Below, one piece after another: positions 5,385 through 12,972 of a stretch of DNA of 15,834 bases. This stretch comes from Rickettsia typhi. Its GTDB lineage: Bacteria; Pseudomonadota; Alphaproteobacteria; Rickettsiales; UBA1997. Position numbers and translations under genes: made by a program. The first letter of the stretch is position 1. Each line of letters opens with the position of its first letter. The notes under the pieces are model-generated. The model did no database searches. It saw nothing but the letters and a program-made list of their open reading frames with translations, and was not told where the DNA came from. The DNA lies in NCBI GenBank assembly GCA_945874115.1, contig CAMCFD010000031.1, positions 1-15,834 of the forward strand, read 5' to 3'.

Positions 5385-6805
5385 ATGTGAATAACTTTGC
5401 CGTAAGCGTCCAAAACAGCTTCATGCATCATTTCGGACATTGTTGGGTGAGGGAAGATTGTGTACATAAGGTCTTCTTCGGTTAGTTCGGCTTGTTTGGC
5501 GATTACGAAGCCTTGAATCATTTCGGTGACTTCGGCGCCGATTAAGTGCGCACCGAGTAATTCTCCGGTTTGTTCAGCGAAAATGACCTTGATTAAGCCT
5601 TCGGTTTCGCTTGAGGCAATTGCTTTGCCGTTGGCCATATATGGGAAGCGCCCGACTTTAATTTTTAGGCCTTGTTCTTTAGCTTTGGCTTCGGTCAAGC
5701 CAACAGAGGCGATTTGAGGCATAGAATATGTGCATCCAGCGATATTTTCTTTCTTGATCGGGTGCACTTTTTTTGCGTCGAATTTGCCCATTTTGCTGGC
5801 GATTTTTTCGGCTGCGACAACTCCTTCGTGTGAGGCTTTATGAGCCAACCATGGGGCTCCGGCAACGTCTCCGATGGCGAAAATTCCCGCTTCGGCGGTT
5901 TCTAAATAATTGTCGGTTAAAATTCGGCCTTTCTCAAGCTTAATTTTGGTTTTTTCAAGGCCAAGATTTTCGATATTAGCAACAATTCCGACGGCCATAA
6001 TGACTTTTTGCGCTTTTATTTCTTCGATTTTTCCGTTGATTTCAACGCTTGCAACAACATCATCTTTATTCTTTTTGAAAGCTTTCAAGCCCGCGCCAGT
6101 AATGATTTTAATGCCTTGTTTTTCGAATGATTTGCGTGCAATTTTTGAGATTTCTTCATCTTCAACTGGCAAAATATTTTGTGCCATTTCGATGATTGTG
6201 ACATCTGTTCCCATATTTTTGTAAAATGAGGCGAACTCAACGCCGATGGCGCCAGAACCGACAACCAAAAGTGATTTTGGTAATGATTTTGGTGTCATTG
6301 CTTCGCGATATGTCCAGATTTGTTCGCCGTCGGCTTCGAGGCCTTGAATTTGGCGAGCTCGTGCACCGGTTGCGACGATGAAATTTTCGGCTTCGATTTG
6401 TGCGACTTCTTTATTATCGCGGCTTACCGAGATTTTTTTGTTGCTGATAAATTTCGCGAAACCGTCAACGACTTCAACTTTATTTTTCTTCATCAAGCCG
6501 GCAATTCCGCCACTTAGACGCTTTGAAACGCCGCGAGAACGCTCAATTATTTTAGCGAAATCGAACTCGACTTTTTGCGCTGAAAAACCGAACTCACCGA
6601 GTTTGTGTTGCAATAAATGGTTGACTTCTGAGCTTTTGAGTAGGGCTTTCGTGGGAATGCAACCCCAGTTAAGGCAGATTCCGCCTAGATGATTGGCTTC
6701 AACGATTGCTACTTTTAAGCCAAGTTGTGAAGCGCGAATTGCTGCGACATAACCACCAGGGCCGGCGCCAATAACGCATAAATCGAATTTTTTGTTCTCA
6801 GTCAT
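5381..6805 (-). CDS. lpdA: Dihydrolipoamide dehydrogenase (E3)
   Basis: LpdA reoxidises dihydrolipoamide in the 2-oxoacid dehydrogenase complexes, passing electrons through FAD to NAD+. The 474-aa product is full length. GAGPGG (13-18) is the FAD Rossmann loop. GGICLNWGCIPTK holds the redox disulfide Cys44-Cys49. ATGARAR (145-151) follows, and GSGAIG (183-188) is the NAD loop. GDVAG (312-316) is the second FAD motif, and HPTMSE supplies the His453/Glu458 dyad of the partner subunit. The sequence is of the mitochondrial/alphaproteobacterial style. No E1 or E2 gene is adjacent, so this is a separate E3 locus. It diverges from prfB across a 99-bp region that contains a promoter candidate and a perfect dyad. 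Confidence 0.97.
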   Translation of the reverse strand: MTENKKFDLCVIGAGPGGYVAAIRASQLGLKVAIVEANHLGGICLNWGCIPTKALLKSSEVNHLLQHKLGEFGFSAQKVEFDFAKIIERSRGVSKRLSGGIAGLMKKNKVEVVDGFAKFISNKKISVSRDNKEVAQIEAENFIVATGARARQIQGLEADGEQIWTYREAMTPKSLPKSLLVVGSGAIGVEFASFYKNMGTDVTIIEMAQNILPVEDEEISKIARKSFEKQGIKIITGAGLKAFKKNKDDVVASVEINGKIEEIKAQKVIMAVGIVANIENLGLEKTKIKLEKGRILTDNYLETAEAGIFAIGDVAGAPWLAHKASHEGVVAAEKIASKMGKFDAKKVHPIKKENIAGCTYSMPQIASVGLTEAKAKEQGLKIKVGRFPYMANGKAIASSETEGLIKVIFAEQTGELLGAHLIGAEVTEMIQGFVIAKQAELTEEDLMYTIFPHPTMSEMMHEAVLDAYGKVIHI

Positions 6806-6831
6806 TTTTTTATAGTATTTTGTAAAAAAAG

Positions 6832-6851
6832 CTTTATAATTGCTTATAAAG
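6832..6851. repeat. Perfect 8-bp inverted repeat between lpdA and prfB
   Basis: CTTTATAA (6832-6839) and TTATAAAG (6844-6851) flank TTGC. The dyad sits in the divergent promoter region, within the expected lpdA leader and upstream of prfB. It could be an operator or, given the AT-richness, chance. The left arm also contains a TATAAT-like hexamer. Confidence 0.4.
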
Positions 6852-6866
6852 ATGGAATTAATGAAG

Positions 6867-6894
6867 ATAATATAGCGATTTTATTAAAATTCAA
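6867..6894 (-). promoter_or_regulatory. Candidate lpdA promoter
   Basis: On the minus strand, TTGAAT (6889-6894) and TATTAT (6867-6872) have a 16-bp spacer. This would give a leader of roughly 55 nt before the lpdA ATG. Confidence 0.35.
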
Positions 6895-6904
6895 CCAAAT
6901 TATA

Positions 6905-8009
6905 ATGAATTTAGAAATAGAAAATTATTTTAATCAAATCAGGTCTTCTCTCGCCTTGATTAGGGAGTGTCTTTGATGTAGAAAATCTCACAAAACGTTT
7001 AGAAGTTTTAAGTGAACAAGCAAATGACCCTAAGCTTTGGGACTCTAATCTTGAAGCGCAAAAAATATTGAAGGAAAAATCAGTTCTAGAAGATAAAATT
7101 AACAGATTAGCTGCTATTGAAAATGGCTTAAAAGATAATTTACAATATTACGATTTGGCCAAGGCGGAGAATGATTCGGGGCTTCTTGGTGATATTGAAA
7201 AAAATCTTCTTGAATTAGTGAAATTATCAAGTCAATTCGAGATTGAAAGTTTATTTAGCGGTGAAAATGATGTTAATGATTGCTTCCTTGACATCAATGC
7301 TGGGGCGGGTGGAACTGATTCTTGTGATTTTGCTTTGATGTTGCTTCGAATGTATGAAAGATTTGGAATGATCCATAATTTTAAAGTTGAAATTGTCTCG
7401 ATGCTTGATGGAGAAGAGGCGGGTCTTAGGTCGGCGACTTTAAAACTTGCTGGAAAATATGCTTATGGTTGGCTGAAAAGTGAAATTGGAGTTCACCGCT
7501 TAGTGAGAATTTCTCCGTTTAACGCAAATGATAAAAGGCAGACCAGCTTTGCGTCGGTGTGGGTTTATCCACAAGTTGAAGATGATATTGCAATTGAAAT
7601 TTTTGACAAGGATTTGCGCGTCGACACTTATCGCGCGGGTGGCGCTGGCGGTCAACATGTTAATAAAACTGACTCTGCGGTTAGAATCACACATTTGCCG
7701 ACCAATATTGTTGTGCAATGTCAGTCTGGTCGGTCGCAAATTAAAAACCGCGCTGAGGCCATGACAATGTTGAAGTCGAGGCTTTATGAATTTGAATTAA
7801 AGAAGAAAAGGGCGGTGCAAGATAAAGTCGAAGAAAGCAAGACTGACAATAGTTGGGGACACCAAATTCGCTCATATGTTTTGCACCCATATCAGATGGT
7901 GAAAGATTTGCGTTCGGGCTATGAAAGCGGTAATACGCAAGCGGTTTTGGACGGTGAAATTGACGGATTTATCAAGTCAGTTTTGGTTGGCGGGGATTTA
8001 AAAAAATAG
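6905..8009 (+). CDS. prfB: Peptide chain release factor 2 with programmed +1 frameshift
   Basis: RF2 reads UGA and UAA stop codons and triggers peptide release. The gene is split by an in-frame TGA. Frame 0 runs from ATG 6905 for 23 codons to CTT 6971-6973 and then TGA 6974-6976. Skipping T6974 joins the +1 frame (GAT GTA GAA...), which stays open to TAG at 8007-8009. The joined product is 367 aa, close to the 365 aa of E. coli RF2. The stop-recognition tripeptide SPF is at 203-205 and the peptidyl-hydrolysis motif GGQ at 248-250, both two residues from their E. coli positions. An ORF caller starting at TTG 7068 would lose 54 N-terminal residues. nrdR follows 29 bp later on the same strand. 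Confidence 0.96.
6962..6976 (+). promoter_or_regulatory. RF2 autoregulatory frameshift site
   Basis: AGGGAG (6962-6967), TGT, CTT (6971-6973), TGA (6974-6976) matches the layout of the classical site: an SD-like AGG-rich hexamer, three bases, then the CUU UGA slip. In E. coli the block is AGGGGG-TAT-CTT-TGA-C. The base after TGA here is T, not C. Low RF2 lets the ribosome slip +1 on CUU, so RF2 controls its own synthesis. Confidence 0.93.
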
Positions 8010-8038
8010 TTTTTGTTATCGAATTAAATAAATAAATT

Positions 8039-8491
8039 ATGCGTTGTCCGTTTTGTGGAAATATTGAAACACAGGTTAGAGACAGTAGGATTCCCGACGA
8101 TGGAGAATCGGTAAAAAGGCGACGATATTGTGGCGCTTGCGATTCGCGTTTTACGACTTATGAGCGCGTTCAGCTGCGCGAAATTACGGTGATAAAAAAG
8201 AATGGCGAGAAGAGAATTTTTGACCCAGAAAAGCTGAAAAAATCAATTGAGATGGCGGTGAGAAAGCGTCCCGTATCGAATTTGCAAGTTGATAAATTGG
8301 TGAATAATATAGTTCGCCAACTTGAAATTGAAGGAGACGCCGAAATTTCATCGCAAAAAATTGGCGAAATGGCGCTCGCTGCGCTTGAAAAGCTTGATAA
8401 TGTTGCGTTCGTGCGTTTTGCATCGGTTTATAAAAACTTCGAAAAAGCTGATGATTTTCAGAGATTTATCAAGCAAATTACCAAAGAATAA
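8039..8491 (+). CDS. nrdR: Transcriptional repressor NrdR
   Basis: NrdR senses ATP/dATP and represses ribonucleotide reductase genes by binding NrdR boxes. The 150-aa product has the standard length. The N-terminal zinc ribbon has Cys3, Cys6, Cys31 and Cys34, with RRRYCGACDSRFTTYER as the conserved block. The ATP-cone spans about residues 49-139. It sits between prfB and a uracil-DNA glycosylase gene, whose ATG shares one base with the nrdR stop (TAATG), so the two are translationally linked. In many alphaproteobacteria nrdR is followed by ribD or nusB. That linkage is absent here. Confidence 0.96.
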   Translation: MRCPFCGNIETQVRDSRIPDDGESVKRRRYCGACDSRFTTYERVQLREITVIKKNGEKRIFDPEKLKKSIEMAVRKRPVSNLQVDKLVNNIVRQLEIEGDAEISSQKIGEMALAALEKLDNVAFVRFASVYKNFEKADDFQRFIKQITKE

Positions 8492-9348
8492 TGAAAAAAA
8501 ATAAAATTACACAAGCTCTTGAGTTTTATCGCGACAACGATTTAAATGAGGTAATTGAAGAAAAATCGCAGAATCATTTTTTGATGCAAGAAAAAAAAAT
8601 TGAGATTGCAAAAGTTAAAAAAACATTTATAAAACCAATAACATCAACGAACGAGGCACTTTCAAACTTGGCAAAAAAAACTAAGCAAGGCAATGGAGAA
8701 TTAGCGGATTCTAGCTTAAGCGAGCAAAAATTTGTACCATTGAATGATATTGTAAATAAGGCAAAAAAACTGGCGAAAGCGGCGTCGAATTTGGCCGAGT
8801 TGAAAAAAGCGGTTGAAAATTTTGACGGTTGCGGACTCAAAAAAATGGCGACGAATACGGTTTTTTGCGATGGAAATCCGGAATCGAGAATTATGGTGAT
8901 AGGCGAAGCGCCCGGCAATCATGAGGATTTGCAGGGAATTCCATTCTGTGGAGATAGTGGAAAATTGCTTGACGACATGTTCGCGGCGATTAATTTGGAT
9001 CGCACGAAGTTTTATATTACTAACGTGATTTTTTGGCGCCCACCCGGAAATCGACGCCCGACCGAAGAAGAATTGGCGATTTGTCGACCTTTCGTTGAGC
9101 GCCATATTCAGCTTGTTGATCCGAAAATTATTATTCTGGTCGGCGCGACTTCAATGTCGGCGGTGCTTGGAATTAACGACCCTGTGACGGGAATTCGCGG
9201 AAAAGTTATTAAGTTTGATGCGAAATTTATGAATAAAGAAATCGACAGTTTCGTGATTTTTCATCCATCTTATTTAATGCGCCAATCAGGCAAAAAGCGT
9301 ATCGCGTGGCGGGATATGCTTGAAATTGAGAAGTTTTTGAAGCTTTAA
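8491..9348 (+). CDS. Family 4-type uracil-DNA glycosylase
   Basis: This is predicted to excise uracil from DNA, starting base-excision repair. The 285-aa product has a poorly conserved, Lys-rich N-terminal extension of about 95 residues and then the UDG superfamily domain. GEAPG (138-142) is motif A. GIPFCGDSGKLLD (149-161) and ITNVIFWRPPGNRRPT (176-191) follow, and HPSYLMRQ (258-265) is motif B. Classical family 4 enzymes bind a 4Fe-4S cluster through four Cys. Here Cys114 and Cys198 align with cluster positions, but the Cys before RPPGNR is Trp182 and the paired N-terminal Cys is not evident. Cluster binding is therefore doubtful. This is a form I associate with alphaproteobacteria. Its start overlaps the nrdR stop (TAATG). 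Confidence 0.88.
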   Translation: MKKNKITQALEFYRDNDLNEVIEEKSQNHFLMQEKKIEIAKVKKTFIKPITSTNEALSNLAKKTKQGNGELADSSLSEQKFVPLNDIVNKAKKLAKAASNLAELKKAVENFDGCGLKKMATNTVFCDGNPESRIMVIGEAPGNHEDLQGIPFCGDSGKLLDDMFAAINLDRTKFYITNVIFWRPPGNRRPTEEELAICRPFVERHIQLVDPKIIILVGATSMSAVLGINDPVTGIRGKVIKFDAKFMNKEIDSFVIFHPSYLMRQSGKKRIAWRDMLEIEKFLKL

Positions 9349-9383
9349 TTTTTTGATACAGATAAATAATTTACGAAAAACTT

Positions 9384-9460
9384 TTGTGAGTGGTGTTAAA
9401 TTTGTTATAACGACCTCAGTCAATGGGTTTCGCGAATTTAGGTTGAGGCGCTTGGCGCTT
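9384..9460 (+). other. Promoter-like element and tandem repeat in the udg/mraY convergent gap
   Basis: In the 124-bp gap between two converging genes, TTGTGA (9384-9389) and TATAAC (9406-9411) have a 16-bp spacer on the plus strand, but no plus-strand gene follows. Downstream are a weak CCTCA/TGAGG pairing and a tandem GGCGCTT-GGCGCTT (9447-9460). This could be a small RNA or an antisense start into the mraY 3' end, or chance. No classical terminator is visible for either gene. Confidence 0.2.
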
Positions 9461-9472
9461 GATGAAGAGACC

Positions 9473-10543
9473 TTAAATCAAAACGATCAACATCGCCGAT
9501 ATTGCGCAAATCAGTGAAAACAGCCAGAAAGACCCAACGACTCTGGCTTCTGACCATCCTAACTTTTCAAAATGATGATGAATTGGCGCCATTAAAAATA
9601 TGCGTTTTTTGCGGATTTTAAATGAGCCAACTTGCAAAATTACTGAAACCGCTTCGATTACGAAGAGAAGCGAGAGTATGAAAAATATAAATTCTTGTTT
9701 GATTATAACTGCCATTAGACCAAGCACTGAGCCAATTGCAAGACTTCCTACGTCTCCCATGAAAATTTTTGCAGGCCTGAAATTGAATTGTAAAAAGCCT
9801 AAAAGCGCGCCAATTAATGCGGCGCAAAACAGACGCAATTCTGACGCATTTTTAATGTGTGGAATGTGAAATTTGTTTGATAAATCTGAGCTTGATGCAA
9901 AATAAATTAACAATGAAAGGCAAATTAAATTTATGATTGAAGGCACACTGACAAGGCCGTCTAAACCGTCGGTGAGGTTGACTGCGTTTGATGTTCCGAC
10001 GATAACGAAATTGACGAAAAATATGTAGAGAAATATTCCAAGGCCAATTGAGATGCCGTTTTGAAGCGGGAAGAAAATTCTGGTGTTGTTGTGAATTGCG
10101 TCGATTTGACCAAGCCAGACATAAGTTAGGCCGATTATTAAAAATTGAATTACGAGTTTTATGCTGCCACGAAAACCTTTGGGATTTTTGTAAAATACTT
10201 TTAGAAAATCATCGATGAAGCCAATTAGGGCAAAGGTTGAAAATACCAAAATAACTGGCCAAATATAAAAACTGTTTTTGCAATCGACAAAAAGTAAAGT
10301 TGAAATTATGGTTGATAAAACTATAAAAACTCCGCCAAAAGTTGGGGTGTTTTTTTTGGCTTTAATGTGAGTTTGTGGGCCATCTTCACGAATTGGTTGG
10401 CGACAAATTGCCTTATTGTTGATAATTTTTAAGAAAATTTTAATAGAAATAGCAGACAAAACATAGCTAAAAGTTAAGCAAATAGAGAATTTAAGCCAGA
10501 AATCTGGCGCGATATTGTTAAAAAATGTTAAATTATTTAGCAC
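9473..10543 (-). CDS. mraY: Phospho-N-acetylmuramoyl-pentapeptide transferase
   Basis: MraY transfers phospho-MurNAc-pentapeptide to undecaprenyl phosphate at the inner membrane, making lipid I. The 356-aa product is a full-length polytopic protein with the catalytic landmarks Asp111-Asp112 in FIDDFLK, NAVNLTDGLDGL (186-197), Asp264 in FMGDVGSLAIG, and the histidine cluster MAPIHHHFEKLGW (318-330, HHH 322-324). The start is GTG at 10543. No ATG is well placed, and the upstream bases are A/T-rich without a ribosome-binding site. It follows murF by 39 bp and is the last gene of the minus-strand run. The pair murF-mraY is a remnant of the dcw cluster order, but no other dcw gene is present. Confidence 0.96.
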   Translation of the reverse strand: MLNNLTFFNNIAPDFWLKFSICLTFSYVLSAISIKIFLKIINNKAICRQPIREDGPQTHIKAKKNTPTFGGVFIVLSTIISTLLFVDCKNSFYIWPVILVFSTFALIGFIDDFLKVFYKNPKGFRGSIKLVIQFLIIGLTYVWLGQIDAIHNNTRIFFPLQNGISIGLGIFLYIFFVNFVIVGTSNAVNLTDGLDGLVSVPSIINLICLSLLIYFASSSDLSNKFHIPHIKNASELRLFCAALIGALLGFLQFNFRPAKIFMGDVGSLAIGSVLGLMAVIIKQEFIFFILSLLFVIEAVSVILQVGSFKIRKKRIFLMAPIHHHFEKLGWSEARVVGSFWLFSLICAISAMLIVLI

Positions 10544-10582
10544 TTTATTTTAGTTTAATTTTAGTTGGATAAAACTGAAAAT

Positions 10583-11983
10583 TTATGATAATTTCTGCAA
10601 AACTTCTTCCATTTTCATGCCTCGCGAGCCCTTAACGAGCAAAATATCGTCGTTTTCGAGGCAATTTTTTATATCAAGAGAAAGTTCGCTAGAATTTAAA
10701 TAGGTTTTGAAATTTTTGTCCAGTATTTTTGTTGCTTTTTTCATATTTTCTCCCGCTAAAAGTAATAGATCGATTGATTTTTCTTGTGTTGCGCCCAAAA
10801 CTTCTTCATGAATTTCGTCAGATTTTTCGCCAAGTTCGAACATGTCGCCCAAAACTGCAACTGTGCGTTTTTTCTTCAAGACATATTTTAAGTCGCTTAA
10901 ATATTCAATCCCCGCCTTCATCGAAGCAAGATTGGCGTTATAGCTGTCATCGATTACGGTGATATTTTTTTCGCCAATTTTTACATCAAAAACATTTCCT
11001 CTTCCTTTCGAAGCTTCAATGTTTTCAAGGCTTTTAAGGCCGTCAGCAATATTTTTTGCAAGCAAGTCAAGACAGGCGGCTATTATTAGCGAGTTGAAAA
11101 TTATCGCTTTGTGTGATGAGGAAATTTTGTAAGAAATTTCACCATTATTTTTTGTTGTTAATTCAACAATTGAGTGGTTCGCATCTTTAGTTTCAAGTGA
11201 TTTGAGGCAATATTGACTTTGTAAATTTTTACCAAAAGATAAAATATTTTCCGGTTTTAAATTTTGTTTTTCAGCTTGTTTTTTTAGAAAGTTAAAATGA
11301 ATATTGTCGCCGTTTATTATTGCGATTCCTTCATTATCAAGACCCGCGAAGATTTCTGATTTTGCGAGAGCAATTTCACCTTCGTTTTTAAAATTTCCGA
11401 TATGCGCAGAAGTAATGTTGGTGATGATTGCGACGTCAGGTTTTGCAAGCTTTGTTAGTGGTTCAATTTCTCCAAGATGATTCATTCCCATTTCAAGAAT
11501 TGCAAATTCACTATCAAGAGGAATGTTGCAAACAGTGAGCGGAAGGCCGAAATGATTATTTAAATTGCCACTTGTCGCGTAAGTTTTTCCTTGTGTTTTA
11601 AAAGCTGATTTTAACATTTCTTTTGTGCCGGTTTTGCCAACACTGCCGGTGATTGCGATGATTTTTGCGTTAGTTCTTTTTCGCGCAAATTTCGCTAAAT
11701 CATAAAGTGTTTTAAATGTATCTTTAACTAAAATTAAATTTTTGTCAGGATTGTTTTTGAAGAAAATTTCATCTTGAATTATCGCCGCTTCGCAAGCCTC
11801 AGCAAAGGCTTGGTCAAGAAAATCGTGACCGTCATTATTTTCTCCTTTTAGGGCGATAAAAAGTTTATTTTTTGCGGCTTTTCTGCTGTCAATTACAACT
11901 TCGTCGATTAATGGTTGCTTTAAGTTTTGGTCAATAATTTGACCTTCCATTGCCGCAATCAAGTCGTTTTTTGTGTATAACAT
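10583..11983 (-). CDS. murF: UDP-MurNAc-tripeptide--D-Ala-D-Ala ligase
   Basis: MurF adds D-Ala-D-Ala to UDP-MurNAc-tripeptide in the cytoplasm, the last soluble step before MraY. The 466-aa product starts at ATG 11983 (MLYTKNDLI). A longer open frame to 12073 overlaps the upstream kinase gene and is rejected. DSRKAAKNKLFIALKGEN (32-49) is the N-terminal UDP-binding domain. GSVGKTGTKEM (113-123) is the ATP P-loop. EMGMNHLGEI (164-173) and TNITSAHIG (188-196) are in the central domain. DSYNANLASM (346-355), GDMFELG (379-385) and KGSRGMKME (451-459) are in the C-terminal domain. It begins 17 bp after the kinase gene stops, in the same operon. Confidence 0.96.
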   Translation of the reverse strand: MLYTKNDLIAAMEGQIIDQNLKQPLIDEVVIDSRKAAKNKLFIALKGENNDGHDFLDQAFAEACEAAIIQDEIFFKNNPDKNLILVKDTFKTLYDLAKFARKRTNAKIIAITGSVGKTGTKEMLKSAFKTQGKTYATSGNLNNHFGLPLTVCNIPLDSEFAILEMGMNHLGEIEPLTKLAKPDVAIITNITSAHIGNFKNEGEIALAKSEIFAGLDNEGIAIINGDNIHFNFLKKQAEKQNLKPENILSFGKNLQSQYCLKSLETKDANHSIVELTTKNNGEISYKISSSHKAIIFNSLIIAACLDLLAKNIADGLKSLENIEASKGRGNVFDVKIGEKNITVIDDSYNANLASMKAGIEYLSDLKYVLKKKRTVAVLGDMFELGEKSDEIHEEVLGATQEKSIDLLLLAGENMKKATKILDKNFKTYLNSSELSLDIKNCLENDDILLVKGSRGMKMEEVLQKLS

Positions 11984-12000
11984 ATCGTATTTTAAGTCGT

Positions 12001-12972
12001 TTAAATTTCGCCTTTCTCGAATCTCGCGCCAAATTTTTGGATAATTTTTGAAGCTAGAGAATTTCCGAGCCAAGCTGATTTTTCTAGTTCATAATTCTCG
12101 ACAAGGCCAAATAAAAAGCCAGCCGCGAAGCAATCTCCGGCGCCAGTTGTGTCAATTAAATTCGTGACTTTTTCGCCCGCAATTTCATAATGATTGTTTT
12201 GTGAAAACACGACGCAACCTTTTTCACTTCTTGTAACGGCCGCGATTAAATTTTTATTATTCGCGAAGAAATTTTGCAATTGTGTAAAATTATTTTCTTC
12301 AATATTTTTTACCGCTAATAATTCTTGCATTTCGGCTTCATTGGCGAATAAAATATCAAGATCATTTGTGATGAGATCAATAAAATCAGCCTTGTGGCGC
12401 GCTACACAAAAAGAGTCTGATAATGTGAACGCGATTTTTACATCATGTTTTTTTGCCAAAGAAATCGCCTTTTTTAAAGCGGAAATCGTGTCTTTTTGAT
12501 CCCACAAATAACCTTCTAAATAAAGTATTTTTGCAGATTTAATATCGTCTTCTAAAATGTCTTCTTCTCTAATTTGTGAGGCACAGCCAAGAAAAGTGCA
12601 CATTGTGCGTTGTGCGTCTTTGCTCACCAAAATGAAAGATTTTGCTGAAGTTTCAACTGCAAATTTTTTCGACAGAAATTCTACGCCGATTTTTTTTACT
12701 TCGTCGATAAATTTTCGGCCGAAATTATCAAGTGAAACTTTTCCGATAAAAGCGGTTTCGCCACCAAGATTTGCAATTGCTGCGATCGAGTTTGCGACTG
12801 ATCCTCCTGACGTAATTTTCACCGCTTTAATTCGCGATAATTTATCCGCAGTTCCTTCGTCAATAAGCGACATTGAACCTTTTATCAATAAATTTTCTTG
12901 CAAAAAAGCATCGTCAATTTCGCAAACAACGTCAACAATCGCGTTGCCAATTCCTATAATTTTTTTTGTCAT
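12001..12972 (-). CDS. PfkB-family sugar/nucleoside kinase (adenosine kinase-like)
   Basis: This is a ribokinase/PfkB fold kinase, probably phosphorylating a nucleoside or sugar in the cytoplasm. The 323-aa product matches in layout the alphaproteobacterial group commonly annotated as adenosine kinase. It opens IIGIGNAIVDVV (5-16). SGGSVANSIAAIANLGG (55-71) is the substrate-binding PfkB signature 1 region. FIGKVSLDNFG (75-85) follows, and LFANEAEM (208-215) is next. DTTGAGDCFAAGF (274-286) is signature 2, with catalytic base Asp280 and the GAGD anion hole. Substrate specificity cannot be read from sequence alone, hence no gene symbol. Its ATG overlaps the rlmJ stop (ATGA) and murF follows after 17 bp, so it is embedded in the cell-wall operon. 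Confidence 0.88.
   Translation of the reverse strand: MTKKIIGIGNAIVDVVCEIDDAFLQENLLIKGSMSLIDEGTADKLSRIKAVKITSGGSVANSIAAIANLGGETAFIGKVSLDNFGRKFIDEVKKIGVEFLSKKFAVETSAKSFILVSKDAQRTMCTFLGCASQIREEDILEDDIKSAKILYLEGYLWDQKDTISALKKAISLAKKHDVKIAFTLSDSFCVARHKADFIDLITNDLDILFANEAEMQELLAVKNIEENNFTQLQNFFANNKNLIAAVTRSEKGCVVFSQNNHYEIAGEKVTNLIDTTGAGDCFAAGFLFGLVENYELEKSAWLGNSLASKIIQKFGARFEKGEI

Noticed and set aside
6905..6976. prfB as a pseudogene broken by an in-frame stop
   Set aside because: The stop sits in a canonical RF2 recoding context and the joined protein is full length with intact SPF and GGQ motifs.
11984..12073. 30-residue N-terminal extension of murF
   Set aside because: It overlaps the end of the upstream kinase gene by over 70 bp; ATG 11983 gives the standard MurF N-terminus.
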